58,753 nucleotides of DNA from a bacterium (GTDB taxonomy: Bacteria; Krumholzibacteriota; Krumholzibacteriia; LZORAL124-64-63): positions 1 to 58,753 of the forward strand of contig JAAEOA010000258.1 of the NCBI GenBank assembly GCA_024223715.1, written 5' to 3'. Positions 51,293 through 58,753 of the stretch are shown here, piece after piece. The position numbers and the translations under genes were made by a program. Position 1 is the first letter of the stretch, and every line of letters starts with the position of its first letter. Below the pieces are notes generated by a model. That model saw only the letters and a list, made by a program, of their open reading frames with translations, ran no database searches and was not told where the DNA came from.

Positions 51293-52098
51293 TAGATCAC
51301 TTCCCTTCTGAGACCGAGGTAATGCAATGATGGTTTGTTACCCATGGAGGGTTTCAGTACCGAAATGACATTGGGTTGGTGCAGAAGTTGGAAAACTTCG
51401 GACTCCCGGTCATTGAGATCGCCAAATTTGCGGGCGCCCACCGGACAAACATTAACGCAAGCTGGCAGCATGCCTTTGCGAACCCGGTGGTAACACCAGG
51501 TGCATTTTTCTGCGGTATGGGTGACCGGGCTGATGAAACGAACCGAATAGGGGCAGGCCTGCACACAATAAGAACAGGCTACGCATCGGTCGCTGTCAAT
51601 GAGGATGAACCCGTCGTCTGTGCGGAAAGTGGCACCCACAGGGCATACCTGAACACAGGAAGGTTTTTCACACATGTTGCAAAGTTTCGGAGCAAAGAAA
51701 GTATCGCGAATGTCATGCTCAATATCAGTCCTTGGTTCAGTGTAACCACCAAGACCACCGTCAGGAGAGTCAACATACACGTTGTCTTCTTCGTCAATAA
51801 TATAGCGTTCAACCCAGGTACGATAATGACCATCGGGAACCTGGTATTCGTTCTTGTCGGCAATGCAGCAGGAACCGCAGCCAATGCAACCGGTAATGTC
51901 GACAACAAATGCAAATTTCTTGTCCTTAATGAAAAGCTCGTTTTCATCTTCCATACCGGGAATTTGTTTGGAAATTTCCGAGGCTGTGGCCGGCATGACC
52001 AACAACAGCGAACCACCAATGGCACCTTTGAGCATTTTTTTAATAAAGCCCCGGCGGTCCTGATTTATTTCCTGTTCAATTTTTTTTAATTCATCCAT
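51292..52098 (-). CDS. NrfC-like four-cluster [4Fe-4S] ferredoxin subunit
   Basis: Electron-transfer subunit of 268 residues. The N-terminus has a Tat-type motif (DRRGFIKK) followed by a hydrophobic stretch (GAIGGSLLLVMPATA), indicating export in folded form. Four cysteine groups for [4Fe-4S] clusters are visible: CIGCGSC, CNMCEKPSCVQVCP, CVACSYCVQACP and CTWCYHRVRKGMLPACVNVCP. It pairs with the NrfD-like protein to carry electrons across the outer face of the membrane. Its start overlaps the tetrahaem gene by 13 bases. Confidence 0.92.
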   Translation of the reverse strand: MDELKKIEQEINQDRRGFIKKMLKGAIGGSLLLVMPATASEISKQIPGMEDENELFIKDKKFAFVVDITGCIGCGSCCIADKNEYQVPDGHYRTWVERYIIDEEDNVYVDSPDGGLGGYTEPRTDIEHDIRDTFFAPKLCNMCEKPSCVQVCPVGATFRTDDGFILIDSDRCVACSYCVQACPYSVRFISPVTHTAEKCTWCYHRVRKGMLPACVNVCPVGARKFGDLNDRESEVFQLLHQPNVISVLKPSMGNKPSLHYLGLRREVI

Positions 52099-52655
52099 GC
52101 TGGTTTGTCCTCATCTTTCTCCGACAGGCCCATCATTTCCCTGGCTTCTTTCACCCATTTGAGTGGGGCGTGAACATGATGGCATTGGTTACAGACGTGG
52201 TGAGTGCCTACATTCTGTTCTTCAAGGTGTTCGGGAAGGGCAATCATTTTGATGGACTCTGGTGGTCTCGCGCGAATGATTTTGTTATGACAGCGCAGGC
52301 ACAGAGCTTTGATATCTTCGCCACGAACCACTGGCATGGGGGCGTAATATTCCCCATTCTGAATGTGGTCGGCGTAAGATGCGTGACAAACTTCGCAGGA
52401 AACTGATTCGTGAACGCCTTTGCGATGAATTTTTTTAATATTCTTGTGACAATCCATGCAGGATTCGTTGGTCATGTTTCGCATGGGGCGGTTGGTTTCG
52501 TCTTCCACCGCGCCGGGGCGATAGTGACCGTACTCACCAAAAGACCGGGGCAGGACCAAAGGCCTGATTAGCATACCGAAAACGGCAATGGCAACCATGC
52601 CCAGGACGATCCTGATCACGTGGGTGTAGTGTGAATTTTTGTACTTCGGTTCCAA
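52086..52655 (-). CDS. membrane-anchored tetrahaem cytochrome c
   Basis: Electron carrier of 189 residues, first gene of the octahaem operon. A single N-terminal helix (VIRIVLGMVAIAVFGMLI, about 13-30) anchors it. Four CxxCH sites start at residues 66, 87, 119 and 155. TTG 52655 is chosen because GGGAGG lies 6 bases upstream. An ATG 90 bases earlier has no ribosome site and adds unlikely sequence. The size and anchor resemble NapC/NirT proteins, but the haem spacing is not an obvious match, so the subfamily stays open. It probably links the NrfCD pair to the octahaem enzyme. Confidence 0.82.
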   Translation of the reverse strand: MEPKYKNSHYTHVIRIVLGMVAIAVFGMLIRPLVLPRSFGEYGHYRPGAVEDETNRPMRNMTNESCMDCHKNIKKIHRKGVHESVSCEVCHASYADHIQNGEYYAPMPVVRGEDIKALCLRCHNKIIRARPPESIKMIALPEHLEEQNVGTHHVCNQCHHVHAPLKWVKEAREMMGLSEKDEDKPAWMN

Positions 52656-52803
52656 CTTGTGCCTCCCGGCATTTTCAGTCCGAAATCGGTCATTTCGAGG
52701 ACCGGAAATGGTCCAGAAAAAGACAGTTTTTTCTTTCTGGGACATTTAGGTGATCGTCGGCAAAACAAAGACCTTTAACAGTCACGAAAATGTCATGTGA
52801 AAA

Positions 52804-52832
52804 ATTTAACCACTCGGGGTGGGTGGTGTCAA
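52804..52832 (-). promoter_or_regulatory. sigma-70-type promoter of the octahaem cytochrome operon
   Basis: Minus-strand TTGACA (52827-52832, perfect), 17-bp spacer, TTAAAT (52804-52809). The transcript would have a leader of about 140 bases. The surrounding gap 52656-53043 shows nothing else convincing. Confidence 0.6.
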
Positions 52833-53043
52833 GGGGAATCAAATGGTCAAGATATTGCGGCACAAAGAGGGTCAAAATTGTCTTAAAAAAGCCTTAAGTT
52901 GGGAGAGTCCAATGACTTAGGGCTCATGGTGGCCGTTTGGGTGTTTAAACTGGACTCATTTGTCTGAATATTTTTTGGATGTTTTTGTCCTGTTTTGGCT
53001 TTCACGTTGGTTTTTTTTTAACAATAGTAGAGGAAAATGGTTT

Positions 53044-53760
53044 TCAGCCGGTATTTTTCAGTGTCATTTGAGCACTATGCAGCTTTTTTACTTTCCGCCG
53101 AACCCAAGTGCTGGAACCGAAAATAACGGCCGGAACAAGAAGCATTAAATATCCGGAAACACCACCATCAAATTGACGATCGGCCGCGGCGGAATTTGCC
53201 ATCAGGGGGAAGTCATAAAGACCATGCAAAATTGTGGGCCAGGCCAGAGCCTGGAACAGAAAAAACCGGGACCGTTCTCCTGGAAAACGTGCTTTGCCCA
53301 CAAACACTCCCATGACCGCGCCGAACAGAGCATGGGCTGGCACTGAAGTGAAAGCCCGCAAAATTGCCACTCCAAAACCACTCTGGGTTACGTAAAGAAT
53401 ATTTTCAATGGTGGCAAAACCCAGGGATGCGGCCACGCCATAAACCACTCCATCCATGGGTTCGTCGAAATCCCGCAATCTGGCGGCGTAAAAATAAAGG
53501 ACGATGAACTTAAAAAATTCTTCGGGAATGGCGGCTGAAAAGAAAGCCGACATTAATCCGTACCATAGGGGTGATTCAATGGCCTCAATTCTGTTGTTGT
53601 AAAAAAGAACCACCGCGACTACAGGAATGGCGGCCAAAACACCCAGGCCGGCAGTTTTCCAGAGAACGGCCTGAGGTTCTGGGTTGGCATCCCGTTTGTG
53701 GAACCAGATCATCAGAATGAGCGACGGAATTACGGCAGCAAGAATAAGCAATATCAGCAT
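53044..53760 (-). CDS. PrsW-family intramembrane metalloprotease
   Basis: Integral membrane protease-like protein of 238 residues with about seven helices. PrsW motifs are present: PEEFFKFIVL (EExxK), ASLGFATIENILYV (FxxxEN) and the His segments SVPAHALFGAVMG and ILHGLYDFPLM. In Bacillus, PrsW clips an anti-sigma factor; the substrate here is unknown. ATG 53760 has GGGAG 5 bases upstream. The S9 peptidase terminator ends only about 18 bases before the start, so expression may rely on read-through. Confidence 0.88.
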   Translation of the reverse strand: MLILLILAAVIPSLILMIWFHKRDANPEPQAVLWKTAGLGVLAAIPVVAVVLFYNNRIEAIESPLWYGLMSAFFSAAIPEEFFKFIVLYFYAARLRDFDEPMDGVVYGVAASLGFATIENILYVTQSGFGVAILRAFTSVPAHALFGAVMGVFVGKARFPGERSRFFLFQALAWPTILHGLYDFPLMANSAAADRQFDGGVSGYLMLLVPAVIFGSSTWVRRKVKKLHSAQMTLKNTG

Positions 53761-53778
53761 GGTTCTCCCGACCCATTA

Positions 53779-53814
53779 AAAACAACCTCCCGGCAGTCCA
53801 GGACCACCGGGAGG
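53779..53814 (-). terminator. intrinsic terminator of the S9 peptidase gene
   Basis: CCTCCCGG (53786-53793) pairs with CCGGGAGG (53807-53814), loop 13 bases, followed on the minus strand by TTGTTTTTAA. Confidence 0.83.
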
Positions 53815-53823
53815 AAATCGAAG

Positions 53824-55911
53824 TTAGTTTTCGTCAGTTCCCAAGAGATACTTTTCAAACCAGGCTAAATCCCAGGTGATTTTGGCCAGACGATTCTCAT
53901 GAGTTGTCAAGCCGTGGGGCTCGCCCGGGTAAACAATCAACTCGCAGGGAACATTCAGATAATGCTTCAGGCCTCGGTACAAAGCTTTGCTGTGAGCTGG
54001 GGGGACACGAGGGTCATTGCCACCCACATGAATGAGAGTAGGGGTCTTGACTCGGTCCAGATTATACAGCGGGGACGCTTCCTGGTAATGTTTCGCCCGC
54101 TCCCAGGGAAGACCTTCCACATAATTGATGACGTGACCGGGCGTATCTTCAATACCCCACTGAATGGTCATATCCAACACACCGGCACCACTGCTGGCAG
54201 CGGCAAACATATCGGGTTCGGCCACAATCATGCAGTTGGTCAGATAGCCGCCGTTACTCCAGCCCATGACACCAATACGGTCAGCATCGGCAATGCCTTC
54301 TTCAATAAGCCAGCGGGTGCCGTTGGCAATATCCGTGACTTCAATTTCATTTTCCCGACCAATGAGTTTTTCAAGGAATTCGTCGCCGTAGCCGGTGCTG
54401 CCATGGTAGTTGGGGCTCAGAAGAGCGTAGCCTTTGCTGGCCAGCAAAGCGCGGCCGTAAATCCACAGGCGTAAGCGATATTTGCTGCTGCTGGTGGGGC
54501 CACCGTGAAGCTCAATGACGGTGGGCAGGGGCCCGTCTTCTTTTTTATAACCAGCAGGAAGTTCCAGAATGCCATGACAAGGGTCACCATCGGCACCAGT
54601 CCAGCTGACGTGTTGAATTTGAGGCAGGATCCAGGTGGCAACCTGAGGATTGGCATTTGTAAGGCGCGAGTGTTTGGTTTCGCCTTTAATGATAAAAAGG
54701 TCGTTGGCAGTGGAGGTGGTTTCGTAGCTGGCCACCATCTTGCTGCCTTTTTTGTCAAAGGAGTATCCACCGACGACAACATCGCCACCAACCAGAACCG
54801 AGCTTTTACCCTGAGATCCATTTTTAACTTTTTTGATGCCGTAAACACGAACCCGGCCCATGCTTTCGCCTTTAAAAACAAGAGTGCGGTTGGTGCCTTG
54901 CCAAGTCATGCCGCCACTGTAAGTGACACCATCGGGCCGGTTAATCAGTTGCAGAGGCCATGAGATATCCGTTTTTTCGGCAACCCAAATGTTTGGTGCA
55001 AAACCATCGTAGGCAATGGAGAAGGCCAAAGCCTGACTGTCATGACTCCAGGAGAGATCTTCCAACCAGCCATAAGGGCTTTTGTGCTGGTCGCGCCAAG
55101 CCTGATCCGTGAGGGAAGTGATCTCACCACTGGCAATATCCAGAATTTCAACCTTCGACCAGCCTTCCTTGAAAATCAGTTCGTTGTCTTCGGTTGTAAT
55201 CAGGGCTATTTGTTTGCCATCGGGCGAAAGTTGCATTTCCCAGATGACCTGGTCTGCGGCAAGAATTTCCTCGTCCCGCCAGGAATTAAGGTCCAGACGG
55301 CGAATGCTGTGCAGGTTGCGCACACCATGGCCAAATTCCAGATCCGAGTATTCCGATTTTAAGTCTTTCCAGGGTTCGTCTGTGACTTCTGTACTGGTTT
55401 TGTAGTAGAGACTGTTGCCGTCACTGCTGAGCTGAAACCCAGACACACCTTTTTTAACCCGGGTCATGGCCTGGGGTTGGCCCCCATCGGCACTGATTCG
55501 GAAAACCTGTCGGCTGCCATCTCGTGGGGGGTCATCCTGGCCTGAATTGTCCCGGCCCAGGAAGAATACAAATTTGGATTGGGGTTCCCAGGTGGGTGAT
55601 GAGGCGCCAAAGCCATCAAAAGTCAGGCGCTGGTTGCTTTTCCCATTGGTGCTGGCCAGCCACAGGTCGGTGCTGCGTCCTTCTTTACCACGTCCCCAGC
55701 GGCTTTCTGAATAAGCGACGTTTTGGCCATCTGGGCTAACCGAAACATTACCCAAAACTGTGATGTCGAAATAATCTTCGGCTTCAATCTGGTGATCGCG
55801 CAAAACAGTTCCGGCTTTTTCAGCCAGGGCGATGCTTGCAAAACAACCTACAGCCAAAAGGCTGGCAGTTAGCAAGATCAGATTTTTTTTCAGGATATTG
55901 TTTGAGCGCAC
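53824..55911 (-). CDS. secreted S9-family serine peptidase (DPP/acylaminoacyl-peptidase type)
   Basis: Periplasmic serine peptidase of 695 residues. GTG 55911 has GGAGG 7 bases upstream and opens a signal peptide (NLILLTASLLAVGCFASIALA). The N-terminal propeller (about 45-430) has WD40-like PD40 repeats such as LGNVSVSPDGQNVAYSESRW. The alpha/beta-hydrolase domain has the nucleophile in GWSNGG (S552), D633 (GGNDPRVPP) and H666 (GEPHGL), so the triad is complete. It likely removes dipeptides or N-acyl residues from peptides taken up by the cell. It stands apart from its divergent neighbour, the asparagine synthetase gene. Confidence 0.93.
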   Translation of the reverse strand: MRSNNILKKNLILLTASLLAVGCFASIALAEKAGTVLRDHQIEAEDYFDITVLGNVSVSPDGQNVAYSESRWGRGKEGRSTDLWLASTNGKSNQRLTFDGFGASSPTWEPQSKFVFFLGRDNSGQDDPPRDGSRQVFRISADGGQPQAMTRVKKGVSGFQLSSDGNSLYYKTSTEVTDEPWKDLKSEYSDLEFGHGVRNLHSIRRLDLNSWRDEEILAADQVIWEMQLSPDGKQIALITTEDNELIFKEGWSKVEILDIASGEITSLTDQAWRDQHKSPYGWLEDLSWSHDSQALAFSIAYDGFAPNIWVAEKTDISWPLQLINRPDGVTYSGGMTWQGTNRTLVFKGESMGRVRVYGIKKVKNGSQGKSSVLVGGDVVVGGYSFDKKGSKMVASYETTSTANDLFIIKGETKHSRLTNANPQVATWILPQIQHVSWTGADGDPCHGILELPAGYKKEDGPLPTVIELHGGPTSSSKYRLRLWIYGRALLASKGYALLSPNYHGSTGYGDEFLEKLIGRENEIEVTDIANGTRWLIEEGIADADRIGVMGWSNGGYLTNCMIVAEPDMFAAASSGAGVLDMTIQWGIEDTPGHVINYVEGLPWERAKHYQEASPLYNLDRVKTPTLIHVGGNDPRVPPAHSKALYRGLKHYLNVPCELIVYPGEPHGLTTHENRLAKITWDLAWFEKYLLGTDEN

Positions 55912-56054
55912 GAAATGGCCTCCATGATAGAAAGTAATTTTGCATTGGATACAATTGTGGTTACACAGATTTGCATTCCAATGTATCATGGGAACAAGGG
56001 CAAATGCCCGATATTTTTCAGTAATTTCAAAATTGTGAAAGGTCGACCGGCTTT

Positions 56055-58097
56055 ATGTGTGGAATTTGCGGAGTGATAGCCCTGGATGGCCCTTTGGATT
56101 TACCCGATCAAACACCCGAACGAATGATTGGCATAATGCGGCACCGGGGGCCCGATGAATTTGCCGCCTGGCGTGACCGATCGACCTTTCTGGGGCATGC
56201 CCGTCTGAGTATCATCGATATTAAATCCGGCCAGCAACCCATGACTGTGGATTCAGGCCGGTACTGGATCACGTTTAATGGTGAAATTTTTAATTATCCG
56301 GAATTGCAGACTGAGTTAACCGCCCTTGGTCATGTATTTAAAACCAACAGCGATACCGAAGTCATTCTGCATTCTTTTGAGCAGTGGGGCGCTCAGTGTG
56401 TGGAGCATTTTAACGGCCAGTTTGCTTTTGCCATCTGGGATTGCCACCGTCGCCGGCTATTTCTGGCCCGTGACCGTATGGGCATTCGTCCATTATTCCT
56501 GGCCCAAAATCAGGGCCAGTTGCTGTTTGCTTCAGAGATAAAAAGCCTGCGGGCTTTTCCAGGGTTTGAGCCTTCCCTTGAAGCGGGTGCTCTGGCCGAA
56601 GTTTTCCATTATTGGGCAAATATTGGAGCCGCCACAGTTTTTCAGGGCGTTTCCCAATTGCCTCCTGGTTGCACCGCTTTTGTAGGCGATGAACAAAGTG
56701 GCTTCAGGGCAGAGGCCCCTTTGCCATCCTGTTTGCGAATGAATCGCTATTGGCAACCGAACTTCCTGCCCGCTGGCCAGGACCATCGTTTTGTTTCCAG
56801 GCAGGAAGCCAAAGGCATGGCCGACCAGGTTCGGGAGAAGCTGGTCGAGGCTTCCACAATTCGTTTGCGAGCCGATGTTCCGGTGGGGGCATATCTCAGT
56901 GGTGGCCTGGATTCGTCAGCAACTTCAGCCATTATTCATAAATACACCGACCATCATTTGAAAACTTTTTCCGTAGGATTTGAAGATCCGGTCTTCGATG
57001 AAACCCTGTGGCAAAAAGAAATGGCCGCTCACATAGGAACTGAACACCAAATTGTCACCACCAGTGGCGATGATATTGCCCGCCGTTTTAGAGATGTGGT
57101 CTGGCATACCGAAACACCCATTTTAAGAACAGCGCCCGCACCCCTGCATGCTCTCAGCGCGTTGGTTCGTAAGGAAAATTTTAAGGTTGTACTTACAGGT
57201 GAAGGGGCTGATGAAGTTTTTGTGGGCTATAATATTTTCAGGGAAGCCAAGGTCCGCAATTTCTGGAGCCGGGATCCCGAGTCTAAATCCCGTTCCGGAC
57301 TTTTGACTCGCCTGTATCCTTATTTGGCCCAATCACCACCGGAATTCAGCCGTAAATTTTATGGCGCAGGTCTCGACAAACCAGACGATCCATTGTTTTC
57401 TCACCGTCCGCGTTGGAACAATACTGCTGCCGTGGTTAATTTTCTGAACCCCGAGGCAGCCAATGGACACTCAGCAGGCCCTGCCGAAGAGCGGTTGTTT
57501 AATAGCCTGCCCAAAGAGTTCTCTACCTGGGGCCCTGTTGCAAAGGCCCAGTATCTGGAAATGACGACTTTCCTTTCTGGTTATTTGCTGTCCAGTCAGG
57601 GAGACCGAATGCTTATGGGAAACTCAGTGGAAGGCCGTTTCCCCTTTTTAGATCATAACCTGGTGGAATTTGCCGGAACATTGCCCGCTTCAGTTAAGCT
57701 TCAGTCCTTGGTGGAAAAGGCGATACTTAAAGACAGTGTTGCGGATTTGTTACCTGACAATATTCTGAAGAGGCCCAAACAGCCGTACCGGGCACCAGAC
57801 AGTGCCAGTTTTATGGCCTCTGAAGGCCTCTCTCTGGTGGACCGATTTCTGGCCCAGGAGAGTGCAGAGAGCCTGACCGAGGCCGATCAAGGCCTGTGGC
57901 AGTCAAAACGGGTGGCTGGGCTGGTTCGGAAAATGAAAGCTGGAAAATTGGTCAGTGCCCGGGATAATATGGCCTTTGTGGCAGTGTTGAGCAGCCGAAT
58001 GTTGCAATATGATTTTGGACCCGGTTTTGAAAAACGGGTCGCCAAAACGGTTTTGAAATCGCCAGAATTGGTCTGGCGTCATGAAACCCAAACCTGA
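56055..58097 (+). CDS. asnB: glutamine-hydrolysing asparagine synthetase (AsnB-type)
   Basis: Amidotransferase of 680 residues. The N-terminal class II glutaminase domain starts MCGICGV with catalytic Cys2 and includes MRHRGPDEF and NGEIFNY. The synthetase domain has the PP-loop YLSGGLDSSA and VLTGEGADEVFVGYN. It makes asparagine, or an amide on another acceptor, from glutamine and ATP. The gene directly downstream encodes an acyl carrier protein, which is unusual for primary asparagine synthesis. It recalls exosortase-type or natural-product clusters where AsnB-like proteins act on other carriers. The ribosome site is weak. Confidence 0.92.
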   Translation: MCGICGVIALDGPLDLPDQTPERMIGIMRHRGPDEFAAWRDRSTFLGHARLSIIDIKSGQQPMTVDSGRYWITFNGEIFNYPELQTELTALGHVFKTNSDTEVILHSFEQWGAQCVEHFNGQFAFAIWDCHRRRLFLARDRMGIRPLFLAQNQGQLLFASEIKSLRAFPGFEPSLEAGALAEVFHYWANIGAATVFQGVSQLPPGCTAFVGDEQSGFRAEAPLPSCLRMNRYWQPNFLPAGQDHRFVSRQEAKGMADQVREKLVEASTIRLRADVPVGAYLSGGLDSSATSAIIHKYTDHHLKTFSVGFEDPVFDETLWQKEMAAHIGTEHQIVTTSGDDIARRFRDVVWHTETPILRTAPAPLHALSALVRKENFKVVLTGEGADEVFVGYNIFREAKVRNFWSRDPESKSRSGLLTRLYPYLAQSPPEFSRKFYGAGLDKPDDPLFSHRPRWNNTAAVVNFLNPEAANGHSAGPAEERLFNSLPKEFSTWGPVAKAQYLEMTTFLSGYLLSSQGDRMLMGNSVEGRFPFLDHNLVEFAGTLPASVKLQSLVEKAILKDSVADLLPDNILKRPKQPYRAPDSASFMASEGLSLVDRFLAQESAESLTEADQGLWQSKRVAGLVRKMKAGKLVSARDNMAFVAVLSSRMLQYDFGPGFEKRVAKTVLKSPELVWRHETQT

Positions 58098-58117
58098 TTT
58101 TTAATGGAGAAGAAAAC

Positions 58118-58369
58118 ATGGAAGTGAAAGAGCAAGTTCGGAACTACATTATTGAGAATTTCCTTTTTGGGGATGACAGTCCTTTGGAGAATGATTCCAT
58201 GTCTCTTTTGGATGGTGGTATCATCGATTCTGTTGGCGTCATGGAATTGGTTGCCTTTTTGGAGCAGGATTTTGAAATGAGCGTCGCAGACGAAGACTTA
58301 ATTCCAGAGAACCTGGATTCGGTAGAAAACCTGGTGGCATATATTGATCGCAAACGAATCACCTCCTAA
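58118..58369 (+). CDS. acyl/peptidyl carrier protein
   Basis: Small four-helix carrier of 83 residues that holds an acyl group on a phosphopantetheine arm. The attachment motif is GGIIDSVGVMELVAFLE, with Ser in DSVG as the modified residue. The remainder (EQDFEMSVADEDLIPENL) is typical. ATG 58118 has GGAG 8 bases upstream and follows asnB by 20 bases. A carrier of this kind needs a ligase to load it; none is visible, and the IS-like end 230 bases downstream may have separated or displaced the rest of the cluster. Confidence 0.9.
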   Translation: MEVKEQVRNYIIENFLFGDDSPLENDSMSLLDGGIIDSVGVMELVAFLEQDFEMSVADEDLIPENLDSVENLVAYIDRKRITS

Positions 58370-58385
58370 TTGTGGAGGCTTGGGT

Positions 58386-58451
58386 ATGCCAATTGTTAAG
58401 TTTTCTTTTTGCGAAGTAAATCGTCCGATATTCCTGATTTTGGTGGAGTAA
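58386..58451 (+). CDS. 21-residue ORF with strong ribosome site, possibly a gene remnant
   Basis: ATG 58386 follows GGAGG at 8 bases, only 16 bases after the carrier-protein stop. It reads MPIVKFSFCEVNRPIFLILV and ends at TAA 58449. I do not recognise it. It may be the start of the next cluster gene cut off by a rearrangement, or a chance frame. The 150 bases that follow are AT-rich without coding capacity. Confidence 0.3.
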   Translation: MPIVKFSFCEVNRPIFLILVE

Positions 58452-58602
58452 AATTTTTTTTATAATACCAAGGGCTTAAAAAAAGATTCGAAAATAGTAG
58501 CGCAAAAGCATTAGTTTAATTTCTATCTTAGAAAATTCTCCTCGTTGAAGTTAATCGCCTTCGCTGGCTCGGCTATGGCCCAAGTCTGACATCAATCATT
58601 GA

Positions 58603-58753
58603 GTTGTGCCCAAGAAAATGTCGCTCTTCCTTTGCTTGGATCAAGCCAGATGATCTTTGTTATTTCCTAACGAGCGTAGGCAAGATCATGCGAATTGTTT
58701 TTAGGCAAAGATCGTGTCACCACCTTTCGGTCATAATATTCCGACCAACGATC
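58603..58753. mobile_element. left-hand end of an IS-like element (terminal repeat plus adjoining sequence), cut by window edge
   Basis: GTTGTGCCC then AATGTCGCT (58603-58625) matches the terminal repeats of the 139-bp element at 39851-39989. Forty-one bases further in is the stop codon of a minus-strand frame that stays open to the edge. Repeat outside, coding end inside, is the layout of an insertion sequence. The family is not identified. Confidence 0.6.
58667..58753 (-). CDS. C-terminal end of a probable transposase, 5' part outside window
   Basis: A minus-strand frame open from the window edge gives 28 residues (RWSEYYDRKVVTRSLPKNN and further) before TAG at 58667-58669. The charged, aromatic composition looks like a real protein tail. 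I do not recognise the family. The call as transposase rests on its place just inside the terminal repeat at 58603-58625. Confidence 0.4.
   Translation of the reverse strand, partial: DRWSEYYDRKVVTRSLPKNNSHDLAYAR

Noticed and set aside
52836..52850. FNR-like box upstream of the octahaem operon
   Set aside because: The minus-strand TTGAC-CATT-TGATT lacks the inverted second half required for an FNR site.
1..58753. tRNA, rRNA, CRISPR arrays, prophage or defence genes
   Set aside because: No cloverleaf, rRNA-like or regularly spaced repeat sequence, and no phage or defence families were seen on either strand.

Overview
The window looks like a chromosomal segment of a free-living Gram-negative bacterium. 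Evidence for an outer membrane and periplasm includes a phosphate-type porin, several lipoproteins with lipoboxes, an alpha-2-macroglobulin, TRAP transporter parts and periplasmic multihaem cytochromes. The gene content is mixed. A propeller/Y_Y_Y sensor kinase, a lamin-tail lipoprotein and a FlgD-Ig-like secreted protein are common in the FCB superphylum and allied candidate phyla. The GH17 plus GPH-symporter set and the RluA-associated domain resemble marine Gammaproteobacteria. I do not assign a phylum. No rRNA, tRNA or CRISPR array was seen.

Layout. 1-5398: a secreted GH16 beta-glucanase (cut by the left edge), divergent from a NarL-type response regulator that converges on a propeller-type sensor kinase. 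5585-7298: an MdaB-like quinone reductase, divergent from an AraC-type regulator. 7314-12501: a four-gene beta-1,3-glucan operon (two cytoplasmic-type GH17 enzymes, a GPH symporter carrying a large extracytoplasmic insert, and a GH17 lipoprotein). With the GH16 enzyme this suggests laminarin use: outside cleavage, oligosaccharide import, inside cleavage. 12829-14107: a small secreted protein and an RDD membrane protein. 14157-17355: a TAXI-type TRAP transporter. 17481-21273: a PhnD-like sensor protein, a histidine kinase and an NtrC-type regulator, tightly coupled and probably linked to the TRAP transporter.

21518-28457 is a phosphate-related block: CYTH triphosphatase, a 37-codon membrane ORF, DUF47/PhoU-like protein, Pit transporter, OprO/P-like porin, lamin-tail lipoprotein, SdiA-regulated-type propeller protein and a divergent CYTH-like protein. 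A strong terminator closes it. 28550-35601 holds housekeeping and miscellaneous genes: DNA polymerase IV, HDOD protein, DUF4230 protein, LOG-like protein, PatB/MalY aminotransferase and HtpG. 35755-46121 has a TPR glycosyltransferase, a secreted M16 peptidase, a 139-bp MITE-like element and a 1999-residue thioester alpha-2-macroglobulin. 46182-47581 encodes an RluA-type pseudouridine synthase split over two overlapping genes.

48376-52655 encodes a respiratory complex: membrane tetrahaem cytochrome, NrfC-like iron-sulfur protein, NrfD-like quinol-interacting protein and an octahaem HAO-like cytochrome. Its sigma-70-type promoter and terminator are visible. 53044-55911 has PrsW and an S9 peptidase. 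56055-58369 has an asparagine synthetase and an acyl carrier protein, the start of a biosynthetic cluster. The right edge enters an IS-like element whose terminal repeat matches the MITE at 39851-39989.

The observations I rate highest are the GPH symporter with an extracytoplasmic domain in the glucan operon, the HAO-like octahaem/NrfCD complex, the phosphate block with a divergent CYTH-like member, and the MITE/IS pair.
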